DNA of 60,474 nt, from NCBI RefSeq assembly GCF_005889725.1, contig NZ_VCKX01000038.1:1-60474 (forward strand), in the 5' to 3' direction. The DNA is from Nonomuraea zeae (GTDB taxonomy: Bacteria; Actinomycetota; Actinomycetes; Streptosporangiales; Streptosporangiaceae). A program made the position numbers and the translations under genes. Below are positions 24,003-33,069 of this stretch, piece by piece. Within the stretch, counting starts at the first letter, position 1; every line of letters begins with the position of its first letter. The notes under the pieces are model-generated. The model saw nothing but the letters and a program-made list of their open reading frames with translations, was not told the origin of the DNA and searched no databases.

Positions 24003-25775
24003 TCACGCCGCGCCGAACGGCGGGATGTTGTGGTTGATGCGGAACAGCTGGTTCGGGTCGTACTTCGCCTTCAGCACGGCCAGCCGCCGGTAGTCCGCCT
24101 CGGTGTAGGCGCGCCTGACCCGCTCGGGAGCCGAGTCGTGGTCGAACAGGAACCCCGGAAGCCGGGCGCCGGTGTCCCACCGCCGGAGCCGCGCCAGCAC
24201 CTCGTCGGCGGCCTGGCGTACCGTGCCGGCCTGCCCGGCCGGGGCCGGCATCCGCATCCACAGGTGGAAGGCCGCACCCTGGGTGCTGACCGCGTGCGGG
24301 CGGCGGGGCGGCCGGTTGAGCGCCCCGCCGAGGTGACGCAGCTCGATGCCGGGGAACGGCCCCCCGGGCGTCGCCGGGTCGATGAACGAGATCAGCTCCA
24401 CCACGGCCTCGTCGTCCAGCTCGCGCAACAGCGCGCTGCGCAGGTGCGCCATGACCGGGTTCTTGGGGTCCTGGTAGATCTCGGTGATCTCCGGGTACGG
24501 CAGGGCGCCGCAGGTGTCCTTCTCCGGGCCGAGCGCGCGCAACGGCTCCACCAGCCGCGCGCCCCGCTCCTCCTCCCCCGCGAAGACCACCCGGACCTGC
24601 ACGAATGAGCGGCCGCGGAACTCCTCGGGCAGTTGCGGCACGTCAGGGAGGCGCATCAGCGTCACGGATGACGACATCTCATCCGGCTGCTCCTCGGCCC
24701 AGGCCAGGTAGGAGCGGAGAACGCGGGCGGCGTGCCCGGGGTCCTCGCCGGGGTAGTAGAGCTCGCCACCGTAAACAGTGCGCAGCGGCAGCAGGTCGAT
24801 CTCGGCCGCGACCACGACGCCGAAGTTGCTCTTGCCGCCCCGTACCGCCCAGAACAGGTCGGACTCCTGGGCGGGCGAGACGGTGCGGAGCAGGCCGTCG
24901 GCGGTGACGATGTCGAGCGAGCGGACGTGATCGGCGGCGAACCCGTAGGTGCGGCCGGTCAGCGGGAGCCCGCCGCCGGTCAGGTAGCCCATCACCCCGA
25001 CCTGGCCGGAGGAGCCGCACAGCGGCGCGAGGCCGTGCTCGGCCGCCGCGGCGAGCACCTCGCCCCACCGCAGCCCGGCGCCGATCCTGGCGGTGCGGGC
25101 GCGCGGGTCCACCGACAGCTCGCGCAGCTCCCCGGTGGCGATGAACACGGCTCCGTCCGCGGGCACCGACTTGCCGTGCCCGGTGGACTGCACCGCGACC
25201 GGGCGTCCCGCCCGCGCCGCGAACCGCACGGCGGCGGCCACGTCACCGGCGTCGGCGGCGACCACGACGGCAGCGGGCCGGTGCTCGACCGTCAGCAACC
25301 AGCCGGAGCAGGCCGCCGCGAAGCCCTCGTCTCCGGGGTGGAGCGCGCGCCCCCGGATCCGCGCGCCCAGGCCCACCATGTCGTGCCAGGCCGCCTGCCC
25401 GACGTCGAGGCGGTCGGCGGTGACCTTCACCGAGGTGGCGGTGCGCGCCGGCCCGCCGTCAGGGGCGTACACCCGGACGGTTCCGATCCCGCGATACGCG
25501 GCTCCGTCAAGGTGCGCCTCGACCTCGATCCGCACGCTGCCCGAGTGACCCGCGGCCGGCGTGAAAGTCTCGGTGAGCTCGTAGGAGAGGTGGCCGGGCC
25601 GGCTCGCGCTCCAGGCTCCGGTGCCCACGCCGCGGGGAGTGCGCAGCGCGACGGTGCCGTCAGGTGCGAACGAAATGGTGAAGGGGCCGGTCTGGTCGTC
25701 GTCGTGCATCAACCCGGTCCAGAGCCCCACGGGGGTCTGGACTGTGTCGGAGCTCGTATCCAGCATGTCAGTCAT
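24003..25775 (-). CDS. FAD-linked oxidase (berberine-bridge-enzyme type) with extra N-terminal beta domain
   Basis: About 590 residues from ATG 25775 (AAGGCGG just upstream; ATG 25766 is an alternative). Residues 1 to about 120 form an uncharacterised beta-rich domain (GLWTGLMHDDDQTGPFTISF and YRGIGTVRVYAPDG). The FAD_binding_4 domain follows: AVQSTGHGKSVPADGAVFIA carries the histidine expected to bind FAD covalently, and SGQVGVMGYLTGGG has Ser where bicovalent enzymes have Cys. The end, YDPNQLFRINHNIPP, is the BBE motif. It oxidises an alcohol, sugar or secondary metabolite with O2. It is divergent from a MarR gene across strong operators. Confidence 0.85.
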   Translation of the reverse strand: MTDMLDTSSDTVQTPVGLWTGLMHDDDQTGPFTISFAPDGTVALRTPRGVGTGAWSASRPGHLSYELTETFTPAAGHSGSVRIEVEAHLDGAAYRGIGTVRVYAPDGGPARTATSVKVTADRLDVGQAAWHDMVGLGARIRGRALHPGDEGFAAACSGWLLTVEHRPAAVVVAADAGDVAAAVRFAARAGRPVAVQSTGHGKSVPADGAVFIATGELRELSVDPRARTARIGAGLRWGEVLAAAAEHGLAPLCGSSGQVGVMGYLTGGGLPLTGRTYGFAADHVRSLDIVTADGLLRTVSPAQESDLFWAVRGGKSNFGVVVAAEIDLLPLRTVYGGELYYPGEDPGHAARVLRSYLAWAEEQPDEMSSSVTLMRLPDVPQLPEEFRGRSFVQVRVVFAGEEERGARLVEPLRALGPEKDTCGALPYPEITEIYQDPKNPVMAHLRSALLRELDDEAVVELISFIDPATPGGPFPGIELRHLGGALNRPPRRPHAVSTQGAAFHLWMRMPAPAGQAGTVRQAADEVLARLRRWDTGARLPGFLFDHDSAPERVRRAYTEADYRRLAVLKAKYDPNQLFRINHNIPPFGAA

Positions 25776-25800
25776 CCGCCTTCTCATCTGCACAGGAAAT

Positions 25801-25830
25801 GTTGGACTTGCCAACGTTGGCACGACCAAC
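25801..25830. promoter_or_regulatory. Tandem GTTGG-N5-CCAAC operators
   Basis: GTTGG-N5-CCAAC occurs at 25801-25815 and again at 25816-25830, back to back. Their junction forms the perfect palindrome TGCCAACGTTGGCA at 25809-25822. They lie between the BBE-type and MarR-type starts. Confidence 0.75.
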
Positions 25831-25878
25831 GATACACAGAATCGTGGGCCGGGCCAACAACTTGCTAGATTGACCCTC

Positions 25879-26337
25879 GTGGAGACGCCAGAGGGACCGC
25901 CGCCGCAGCGGCTGAGCACGCTGCCGAGCAGGTTGACCAACCAGGCGGCACAGACCGCCAACCGGATCGTGGATCAGGCGCTCGCCCAGGCCGGCATCAG
26001 GCGCTACCACTACGCCCTGCTCGCCGCGCTGGAGGAGTACGGCCCAGCCAGCCAGGCCGCCCTCGGCCGCCGCACCGGCATCGACCGCAGCGACATGGTG
26101 GCGACCGTCAACGAGCTCGCCGAGCGGCAGTTCCTCGAGCGCGCGCCCGACCCGGAAGACCGCCGGCGCAACATCGTCACCATCACCGCGACAGGCCGGA
26201 AAGAGCTCGCCCACCTCGACCGCCTGATCGCCGCCGCCCAGGACGCGTACCTCGCCCCGCTACCCGCCGCCGACCGGCGGAACCTGATCGACCTGCTCAC
26301 CCGCATCATCGAGCATCACGACGGCAAGACCCGCTGA
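25879..26337 (+). CDS. MarR-family transcriptional regulator
   Basis: 152 residues from GTG 25879 (the open frame is longer, but the upstream part overlaps the operators and the other gene). The winged helix has ASQAALGRRTGIDRSDMVAT then VNELAERQFLERAPDPEDRR. Divergent from the BBE-type gene; the tandem GTTGG-N5-CCAAC sites between them are its probable targets. The end converges on the TetR gene at 26366. Confidence 0.88.
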   Translation: METPEGPPPQRLSTLPSRLTNQAAQTANRIVDQALAQAGIRRYHYALLAALEEYGPASQAALGRRTGIDRSDMVATVNELAERQFLERAPDPEDRRRNIVTITATGRKELAHLDRLIAAAQDAYLAPLPAADRRNLIDLLTRIIEHHDGKTR

Positions 26338-26365
26338 TGCGTCATCCGGCGACCGGGCCGGGCGG

Positions 26366-27019
26366 TCACGGGCGCGGCGTCACCGGGGCCTGCCACATGG
26401 CGACGATCGCCTCGATGAGCCCGCCGGCCGTGTCGTGCCAGGTGGGCCGGAAGGTGGGGAGGTTCTCGGCCAGGGCCCGCTCCCGCTCGACACACATCTG
26501 CACCACGAGATGACGGGCCATGGCGACACGCTCTGAATAGAGCTCGGCGGGCAGGCCGGGCAGCGATCGGGTCAGGCCGTCCTGGAACAGCCGCAGGATC
26601 GGGGCGGCGGTCAGGGCCTCGTCGATCATTATGGCGCCGAAGGCGGGGTCGGCCATGACCTGCGCGGTGAAGCGGGCGTACCAGGTGGGGCTGCCCAGGC
26701 TCTCCAGGTGTTCGGTGTACGGGCGGACCAGGCACGAGACCCAGTCGCGCACGTCGGTGGAGCCGGCGATGCCGGTCATCATGCGTTCGCGCAGGCGCTC
26801 GATCTGGCCGGCGTGCTTGCGGGCGATCGCGCGGATCAGGTCGGCCTTGGTGCCGAAGTGGTAGCTGACCGCGGCGTTGTTGCCCTGCCCCGCGGCCTCG
26901 CTGATCTGGCGGTTGCCGACGGCGTGCACGCCACGTTCGGCGAACAGCCGCTCGGCCGCGGCGAGGAGCGCCTCCCGCGTCGCGTTGACCTGTTCGTCCC
27001 GCCTCATCCTGCTGATCAT
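26366..27019 (-). CDS. TetR-family transcriptional regulator
   Basis: 217 residues. The N-terminal helix-turn-helix is VHAVGNRQISEAAGQGNNAA then VSYHFGTKADLIRAIARKHA, the pattern of TetR regulators linked to P450 and catabolic genes. It is divergent from the P450 operon across 323 bases containing a 22-base AT-rich dyad at 27198-27219, its likely operator. ATG 27019 is used; an ATG four codons later is possible. Confidence 0.85.
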   Translation of the reverse strand: MISRMRRDEQVNATREALLAAAERLFAERGVHAVGNRQISEAAGQGNNAAVSYHFGTKADLIRAIARKHAGQIERLRERMMTGIAGSTDVRDWVSCLVRPYTEHLESLGSPTWYARFTAQVMADPAFGAIMIDEALTAAPILRLFQDGLTRSLPGLPAELYSERVAMARHLVVQMCVERERALAENLPTFRPTWHDTAGGLIEAIVAMWQAPVTPRP

Positions 27020-27197
27020 GATCTTTCACCGCACCGGGACTTCGTGTAGCCCGCGACGGCCCAGTCCCGCAGGTCGTCGCAGCTCCTCGGCCGGGCCGGC
27101 GAGGCGTGACGAGAGGACAGCCTACGCAACCGCGGGCCGGGAGCAACCCCGGCCGCTTGACCCGCCGGCTTGACAGGAGTCCGTCTCACGCTACAGT

Positions 27198-27219
27198 TTA
27201 AATCAATCAATTGATTTAA
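27198..27219. promoter_or_regulatory. AT-rich operator dyad upstream of the P450 operon
   Basis: TTAAATCAA (27198-27206) and TTGATTTAA (27211-27219) are perfect arms around TCAA. It lies 124 bases before the P450 start in the otherwise gene-free 27020-27342 interval and is strikingly AT-rich. It is probably bound by the divergent TetR protein. Confidence 0.75.
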
Positions 27220-27342
27220 TTTACTCCCCCGGCGCACGCCAGGTCGCGGCGTTCCCGGCCTCTCTCGTGACCGGGATGGTTGTGCCCGCCGGCGCGGGGC
27301 TCGCCTTGCCCGCTGGTCCGCAGTTCTTTCGAGGAGGAAACA

Positions 27343-28581
27343 GTGACGACGGTCCCGGAGTACGACATCGCCCGGGAGGCGACGTGCCCGCTCGACCCGG
27401 CGCCCGCGATGCGGGCACGGCAGGAGGAGGGCCCGCTGACCCGGGTCCGGCTGTGGGACGGCAGCACCCCGTGGCTGGTGACCGGCCACGCCGAGCACCG
27501 CGCCGTGCTCGGCCACCCCAAGGTCAGCGTCCAGCCCGCGAACGGCATCCCCCGGCTCTCCCCGTCGGAGGCCGCGGCCATGGAGAGCATGGCGGCGGCG
27601 GAGCGCGCGGAGAAGAAGAGCGCGGGCGGCACCAGCTTCATCATGATGGACGACCCCGAGCACGCCCGGCTGCGGCGCATGGTCACCTCGGCGTTCACCG
27701 TCAAGCGGGTCGAGGCGATGCGGCCGGCCACGCAGAAGATCGCCGACGACCTGATCGACGCCATGCTGGCCGGCCCGAAGCCCGGCGACCTCGTCGAGGC
27801 GTTCGCGCTGCCGCTGCCGTCGTTGGTGATCTCCAACCTGCTCGGCGTGCCGTACGACGACCACGAGCTGTTCCAGGCCAACAGCCGGACCATCATCAAC
27901 CGCAACTCGACGCCGGAGCAGCGCGGGCAGGCCCAGCAGCGCCTGACCGGCTATCTGGACGGCCTGATCGAGGAGAAGCTCGCCAAGCCCGGCGACGACC
28001 TGCTGTCCGGGCTGGTCGAACGGGTCGAGGCCGGCGAGGTGTCCCGGCAGGAAGCCGCCCGGATGGGCGTGCTGATGCTGTTCGCCGGGCACGAGACCAC
28101 CGCCAACATGATCACCCTGGGCACCCTGGCCCTGCTGCAGCACCCCGACCAGCTCGCGCTCCTGCGCGACGGCGACGACCCGAAGCTGATCACCACGGCG
28201 GTCGAGGAGCTGCTGCGCTACCTCACGATCACCCACGGCGGCCTGCGGCGGGTGGCCCTGGAGGACATCGAGATCGCCGGCCAGGTCATCAAGGCGGGCG
28301 AGGGCATCGTCGTGGTCAACGAGACCGCCAACCGCGACCCGTCCGTCTTCCCCGACCCCGACCGGCTCGACCTCCGCCGCAACGCCCGGCTCCACGTCAC
28401 CTTCGGCTACGGGGTGCACCAGTGCCTGGGACAGCCGCTGGCGCGGATGGAGCTTCAGGTCGCCTACCTCGCCCTCCTGCGGCGCGTCCCCACCCTGGCG
28501 CTCGCCGCCGACGTCGAGCAGATCCCGTTCAAGCACGACGGCTTCGTCTACGGCGCCTACGAGCTGCCCGTCACCTGGTAA
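27343..28581 (+). CDS. Cytochrome P450
   Basis: 412 residues from GTG 27343, chosen because GAGGAGG lies just upstream. The I-helix motif AGHETT is at 248-253 (proton-delivery Thr present), the ExxR helix EELLR at 288-292, and the heme loop FGYGVHQCLG at 354-363 with C361 as iron ligand. It is a soluble bacterial monooxygenase that inserts oxygen using electrons from a ferredoxin; the ferredoxin gene follows after 8 bases. No ferredoxin reductase is encoded nearby. Aldehyde and alcohol dehydrogenases downstream suggest that it hydroxylates a methyl group which is then oxidised to an acid. Confidence 0.93.
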   Translation: MTTVPEYDIAREATCPLDPAPAMRARQEEGPLTRVRLWDGSTPWLVTGHAEHRAVLGHPKVSVQPANGIPRLSPSEAAAMESMAAAERAEKKSAGGTSFIMMDDPEHARLRRMVTSAFTVKRVEAMRPATQKIADDLIDAMLAGPKPGDLVEAFALPLPSLVISNLLGVPYDDHELFQANSRTIINRNSTPEQRGQAQQRLTGYLDGLIEEKLAKPGDDLLSGLVERVEAGEVSRQEAARMGVLMLFAGHETTANMITLGTLALLQHPDQLALLRDGDDPKLITTAVEELLRYLTITHGGLRRVALEDIEIAGQVIKAGEGIVVVNETANRDPSVFPDPDRLDLRRNARLHVTFGYGVHQCLGQPLARMELQVAYLALLRRVPTLALAADVEQIPFKHDGFVYGAYELPVTW

Positions 28582-28589
28582 GGACCCCC

Positions 28590-28793
28590 ATGAAGATCAT
28601 CATCGAGCAGGACAAGTGCGTCGCCTCCGGACAGTGCGTGATGGCCGCCGACGACGTGTTCGACCAGCGCGACGAGGACGGCATCGTCGTGCTGCTGAAC
28701 GAGGACCCCTCGCCCGAGCGGCTGGAGGACGTCAAGCAGGCCGCCATGGTCTGCCCGGCCCTGGCCATCACCGTCCAGGAGACGACGTCATGA
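28590..28793 (+). CDS. [3Fe-4S]-type ferredoxin for the P450
   Basis: 67 residues. Cysteines C10, C16 (KCVASGQCVMAADDVF) and C55 (MVCPALAI) give the three-cysteine pattern of the small ferredoxins that accompany actinobacterial P450s. Residue 13 is a non-cysteine, so a 3Fe-4S cluster is expected. AAGGA precedes the ATG. The stop overlaps the aldehyde dehydrogenase start (ATGA), showing translational coupling. Confidence 0.92.
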   Translation: MKIIIEQDKCVASGQCVMAADDVFDQRDEDGIVVLLNEDPSPERLEDVKQAAMVCPALAITVQETTS

Positions 28794-30250
28794 GCGATCG
28801 GCTGATGTACCGGCGGCAGTTCTACATCGACGGCCAGTGGGTCGAGCCGGCGGGCGGCGAGGTGCTGCGGGTCGTCTCCCCCTCCAGCGAGGAGGTCGTC
28901 GGCGAGGTGCCGGTGGCGACCGCCGAGGACGTCGACCGCGCCGTGGCCGCCGCCCGCGCCGCCTTCGATCACGGCCCGTGGCCCCGGATGACGCCGGACG
29001 AGCGGGCCGACGTCCTGGTCCGCGCCGCCGACCTGTTCAGGAAGCGCGGCGCCGAGATCGCGGCGGTGCTGGTGGAGGAGATGGGCGTGGCCAGCAGCCA
29101 GGCCCCTTTCCAGACGGCGACGGTCGCCCCGGTGTTCCAGTACTACGCGGAGCTGATCCGCACCTACGCCTTCGACCGGGTGGTGCGCTCGGGAGGCATG
29201 GCCGGGCTGGTGACCTCGGAGCCGGTCGGCGTGGTGGCCGCGATCGTGCCCTGGAACGCCCCGGTCACCCTGTCCGCCTGGAAGGTCGCCCCGGCGCTGG
29301 CGGCCGGCTGCACCCTGGTGCTCAAGCCGCCGCCGGAGACGCCGCTGAGCCCGTTCATCCTGGCCGAGGTGCTGCACGAGGCGGGGGTGCCGGCCGGCGT
29401 GGTCAACGTCGTGCCCGGCGACCGGGCGGTCGGCGAGCACCTCGTCACCCACCCGGGCACCGACAAGGTCGCCTTCACCGGCTCGACCGCCGCCGGCAAG
29501 CGGATCATGAGCCTGTGCGGTGACCAGGTCAAACGGGTGTCCCTGGAGCTCGGCGGCAAGTCCGCCGCGCTCGTCCTCGACGACGCCGACCTGGAGAGCG
29601 TGATCCCGAAACTGGTCGGCGGCGCCATGCACAACTCCGGCCAGGTGTGCGCAGCGCTCACCCGGATCCTGGTCCCCAGGTCGCGGTACGCCGAGGCCCT
29701 GGAGTCCGCCGCGGCCAAGGCCGTGACCGTGCCCGTCGGCGACCCGCACGACCCGGCCACGGTGGTGGGTCCGCTGGTGGCCGAGCGGCAGCGCGACCGC
29801 GTCGAGGGCTACATCAATCTGAAGGAGGGCTTCCGGGTGGTGGCGGGCGGCGGACGCCCTCGTGACCTGCCCAAGGGCTGGTACGTCGAGCCGACCGTCC
29901 TCGGCGACGTCGACAACGCCATGCGGGTGGCGCAGGAGGAGATCTTCGGGCCGGTCCTGTGCCTCATCCCGCACGACGGCGACGACGACGCCGTCCGCAT
30001 CGCCAACGACACCCGTTACGGCCTGTCCGGCAGCGTCTGGTCCGCCGACCCGGTCCGTGGCCTGGCCGTCGCCCGCCGCCTGCGCACCGGCGGGGTCATC
30101 GTGAACGGCAGCCCCTCCCCCATGCCGCTGACGCCCTTCGGCGGCTTCAAGGAGTCGGGCCTGGGCCGCGAGCTCGGCCCAGAAGGGCTGCAGAGCTTCC
30201 TCGAACTGCGCACCATCGGCATTCCCGCCGAGCTCGGGGAGGCCCGATGA
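28790..30250 (+). CDS. NAD(P)-dependent aldehyde dehydrogenase
   Basis: 486 residues. The family residues are visible: N155 in PWNAP, general base E253 in SLELGGK and nucleophile C287 in NSGQVCAA; the ending FGGFKESGLGRELGPEGLQS is typical. It overlaps the ferredoxin stop by four bases (ATGA) and is itself overlapped by the alcohol dehydrogenase start. It probably oxidises the aldehyde formed after P450 hydroxylation and alcohol oxidation to a carboxylic acid. Confidence 0.93.
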   Translation: MSDRLMYRRQFYIDGQWVEPAGGEVLRVVSPSSEEVVGEVPVATAEDVDRAVAAARAAFDHGPWPRMTPDERADVLVRAADLFRKRGAEIAAVLVEEMGVASSQAPFQTATVAPVFQYYAELIRTYAFDRVVRSGGMAGLVTSEPVGVVAAIVPWNAPVTLSAWKVAPALAAGCTLVLKPPPETPLSPFILAEVLHEAGVPAGVVNVVPGDRAVGEHLVTHPGTDKVAFTGSTAAGKRIMSLCGDQVKRVSLELGGKSAALVLDDADLESVIPKLVGGAMHNSGQVCAALTRILVPRSRYAEALESAAAKAVTVPVGDPHDPATVVGPLVAERQRDRVEGYINLKEGFRVVAGGGRPRDLPKGWYVEPTVLGDVDNAMRVAQEEIFGPVLCLIPHDGDDDAVRIANDTRYGLSGSVWSADPVRGLAVARRLRTGGVIVNGSPSPMPLTPFGGFKESGLGRELGPEGLQSFLELRTIGIPAELGEAR

Positions 30251-31320
30251 AGGTCGCCGTCTCGTACGAGCCGAACAAGCCGCTCGTCCTGGAGGACCTG
30301 CCCACCCCGGAGATCGGCCCCAGGGACGTGCTGGTGCGGGTCGCGGCCAGCGGCATCTGCCACACCGACCTGACCTCCATCAATCGCGCCGAGCGGACGA
30401 CGCCCCTCGTGCCCGGCCACAAGGCGTGCGGCACCGTCGAGGCCGTCGGCCCCGACGTGCGCCGGGTCAAGGCCGGGGACCGGGTGCTGGCCTCGGTCTC
30501 GCCCGCCTGCGGCGCGTGCTGGTGGTGCGTCAACGGGATGTCCAACCACTGCGAGCGCGGCGCGGCCCGGATGGCGCCCCGCTTCGACCTGCCCGACGGA
30601 CGCCGGGCGCCCGCCCTGTGCGGGTGCGGCTCGTTCGCCGAAGCCATGGTCGTGGACGAGGCGACCGTCGTCGCCGTGCGGACCGACCTGCCCGACGAGC
30701 AGCTCGCCCTGCTGGGCTGCGGCGTGATGACCGGCGTCGGCGCCGCGCTCAACACCGCAGAGGTCCGGCCCGGCTCCAGCGTGGCCGTCATCGGCTGCGG
30801 CGGCGTCGGCCAGTCCGTCATCCAGGGCGCCCGCATCGCCGGCGCGTCCGTCATCGTCGCCATCGACCCCTCCCCCGGCCGCCGCGAGGCGAGCCTGCAC
30901 GCGGGCGCCACCCACGCCATCGACCCCGCCGGCGGCGACCCCGTCGAGCAGGTACGCGCCCTCACCGGCGGGCGCGGCGCCGACCACTCCTTCGAGGCGG
31001 TCGGCCTGCCCCACCTCATGGTCCAGGCGTTCGACCTGGCCCGCGCCGAAGGCACGGTCACCCTCATCGGGATGCCGCCGGCCATGGACGCCACCCTGAC
31101 GCTGCCCGCGATGTCGGCCATCTTCACCGGCAAGCGCATCCAGGGCTCGGTGGCGGGCGGCTCCCAGATCCTGCGCGACTTCCCCCGCTACATCCGCCTG
31201 GCCGAGACCGGCCGGCTCGACCTGTCCTCGATGGTGTCGAGACGCATCACCCTCGACCAGGTCAACGAGGGCATCGAACTGCTGGAGCGAGGTGAGGGCG
31301 TCCGCACCGTGATCGTGTGA
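30247..31320 (+). CDS. Zinc-dependent alcohol dehydrogenase (medium-chain)
   Basis: 357 residues. Catalytic zinc ligands C38 (GICHTD) and H58 (PGHKACG) are present, and the structural zinc loop is C88, C91, C94 and C102 in CGACWWCVNGMSNHC. The NAD-binding site is VAVIGCGGVGQSV. It overlaps the aldehyde dehydrogenase stop (ATGA). The layout is like mycothiol- or NDMA-type class III dehydrogenases. In this operon it should convert the alcohol from the P450 step to the aldehyde. Confidence 0.93.
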   Translation: MKVAVSYEPNKPLVLEDLPTPEIGPRDVLVRVAASGICHTDLTSINRAERTTPLVPGHKACGTVEAVGPDVRRVKAGDRVLASVSPACGACWWCVNGMSNHCERGAARMAPRFDLPDGRRAPALCGCGSFAEAMVVDEATVVAVRTDLPDEQLALLGCGVMTGVGAALNTAEVRPGSSVAVIGCGGVGQSVIQGARIAGASVIVAIDPSPGRREASLHAGATHAIDPAGGDPVEQVRALTGGRGADHSFEAVGLPHLMVQAFDLARAEGTVTLIGMPPAMDATLTLPAMSAIFTGKRIQGSVAGGSQILRDFPRYIRLAETGRLDLSSMVSRRITLDQVNEGIELLERGEGVRTVIV

Positions 31321-31337
31321 CCCGCAGACCCGACGTC

Positions 31338-31370
31338 GCCGCGGCAGCCACGATCGCCGGCTGCCGCGGC
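31338..31370. terminator. Hairpin after the P450-dehydrogenase operon
   Basis: GCCGCGGCAGCC (31338-31349) and GGCTGCCGCGGC (31359-31370) are perfect 12-base arms with a 9-base loop, 17 bases after the dehydrogenase stop and before the transporter. No T-run follows. It may terminate or attenuate transcription into the transporter. Confidence 0.65.
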
Positions 31371-31390
31371 TCCCCACCCCGGAGCCCCCG

Positions 31391-32992
31391 TTGACAGACA
31401 CCACCGCCGCGAACGCGCACCCCAGGGCCCGACGAGAGGTCCTCGTGGCACTCAGCGGCCTGCTCCTCGCGCTCTTCGTCGCGACGCTCAGCAGCACCGT
31501 GGTCACGACCGCGCTGCCTAAGATCATCGGCGCGTTGCAGGGCACGCAGACGCAGTACACCTGGATCGTCACCGCCACCCTGCTCACCACCACCGCCACC
31601 ACCCCGATCTGGGGCAAGCTGGCCGACCTGTTCAGCAAGAAGACCCTCGTCCAGGCCTCCGTGACCGTCTTCGTCCTCGGCTCGCTCGCCGCCGGGCTGA
31701 GCCAGGACCCCGGCCAGCTCATCGCCGCCCGCGCCGTGCAGGGCATCGGGGTCGGCGGCGTGCAGGCCCTCGTCCAGATCGCGCTCGCCGCGATGATCCC
31801 GCCCCGCGAGCGCGGCCGCTACAGCGGCTACCTCAGCAGCGTCACCGCCGCCTCCACCATCGGCGGCCCGCTGCTCGGCGGCCTCATCGTCGACACCTCG
31901 TGGCTGGGCTGGCGCTGGTGCTTCTTCATCGGCATCCCGGTCGCCGCCATCGCCCTGGTCCTGCTCCAGCGAACGCTGCGCCTGCCCGTCATCCGCCGCG
32001 ACAACGTAAAGATCGACTACCTCGGCGCGACGCTGATCGCCGCGGGCGTCAGCGTGCTGCTCATCTGGATCTCCTTCGTCGGCGACGCCTTCGACTGGGC
32101 CTCCTGGCAGACCGCCGCCATGCTGGCCGGCACGCTGGTGCTGCTGGCCATCGCCCTGTGGGTGGAAACGCGGGCCGCCGAGCCCATCGTGCCGCTCGGC
32201 ATCGTCCGGCAGCGCACCACCGCCCTGGCCATCACCGGCAGCCTCGCCGTCGGCACCGCCATGTTCGGCGCCGCCGTCTTCCTCAGCCAGTACTTCCAGG
32301 CCGGGCGCGGCTACACCGCCACCCAGGCGGGCCTGCTCACCATCCCCATGATGGCCGGCATCCTCGTCTCCTCCATCGTCGCCGGCCGGCTGATCAGCAG
32401 GAGCGGGAAGGTCAAGCCGTTCATCGTCACCGGCGCGGTCCTGCTGGCGGGCGGGTTCGCCGGGCTCGGCACCATCGACCACACCACCTCCCTCGTCCTC
32501 ATGAGCGCGGCCATGCTCTGCGTCGGCCTGGGCGTCGGCATGACCATGCAGAACTTCGTCCTCGTCGTGCAGAACGCCGTCCCGCTCAAGGACATCGGCA
32601 CCGCCAGCTCCACGGTCTCCTTCTTCCGCTCCCTCGGCGGGACGATCGGCGTCTCCGTCCTGGGCGCCGTCCTGGCCCGCCACGTCGAGGAACTGACCAC
32701 ACACGGCACCGCCGTCCGCGCCGCCTACGGCGACGCCACCGGCCGCATCTTCCTCATCTGCGCCGCCGTCGCCGCGCTCGGCATCCTCGCCGCCGTCCTC
32801 CTCAAGCCGGTCACCCTCCGTACGAGCCTCGACAAACCCGACTCGGCCCCATCGGTCGCCCGGTCCGTCGCCATCGCCACCGAAGCGGTGGACGCGACCG
32901 CGCCCCTCGACCAGACCTCCGTCCTCTCGGCGGCGGACGACCCCGGCCCCGCGCCCGGCGAAGTACGCGCGCAAGGGAAGCTGGGCCCCTGA
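31391..32992 (+). CDS. MFS exporter, DHA2 (EmrB/QacA) type with 14 helices
   Basis: 533 residues. TTG start at 31391 with GGAG six bases upstream. Helix 1 is LVALSGLLLALFVATLSSTV; the DHA2 motif around WIVTATLLTTTATTPIWGKL, then LADLFSKKTL, is clear; and motif C-like glycines appear in VTAASTIGGPLLGGLIVDTS. The soluble C-terminal tail (about 480-533) is Pro/Asp-rich. It would pump a drug or the operon's product out of the cell by proton antiport. It lies 70 bases after the dehydrogenase with a hairpin between, so its link to the operon is likely but not certain. Confidence 0.9.
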   Translation: MTDTTAANAHPRARREVLVALSGLLLALFVATLSSTVVTTALPKIIGALQGTQTQYTWIVTATLLTTTATTPIWGKLADLFSKKTLVQASVTVFVLGSLAAGLSQDPGQLIAARAVQGIGVGGVQALVQIALAAMIPPRERGRYSGYLSSVTAASTIGGPLLGGLIVDTSWLGWRWCFFIGIPVAAIALVLLQRTLRLPVIRRDNVKIDYLGATLIAAGVSVLLIWISFVGDAFDWASWQTAAMLAGTLVLLAIALWVETRAAEPIVPLGIVRQRTTALAITGSLAVGTAMFGAAVFLSQYFQAGRGYTATQAGLLTIPMMAGILVSSIVAGRLISRSGKVKPFIVTGAVLLAGGFAGLGTIDHTTSLVLMSAAMLCVGLGVGMTMQNFVLVVQNAVPLKDIGTASSTVSFFRSLGGTIGVSVLGAVLARHVEELTTHGTAVRAAYGDATGRIFLICAAVAALGILAAVLLKPVTLRTSLDKPDSAPSVARSVAIATEAVDATAPLDQTSVLSAADDPGPAPGEVRAQGKLGP

Positions 32993-33069
32993 CGCCCGGC
33001 TGACGCGAGCCGTCACCGCCTGAGCAGCCCGGGGACCGCGTCGTGGAACGGCGGGGAACCGGGTGGAAC

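Noticed and set aside
30016..31746. Minus-strand 576-codon frame opposite the alcohol dehydrogenase
   Set aside because: Shadow of a gene with complete zinc and NAD motifs.
31262..33016. Minus-strand 584-codon frame opposite the MFS gene
   Set aside because: Composition dominated by G, D, A and E with no motifs; the plus strand encodes an obvious 14-helix transporter.
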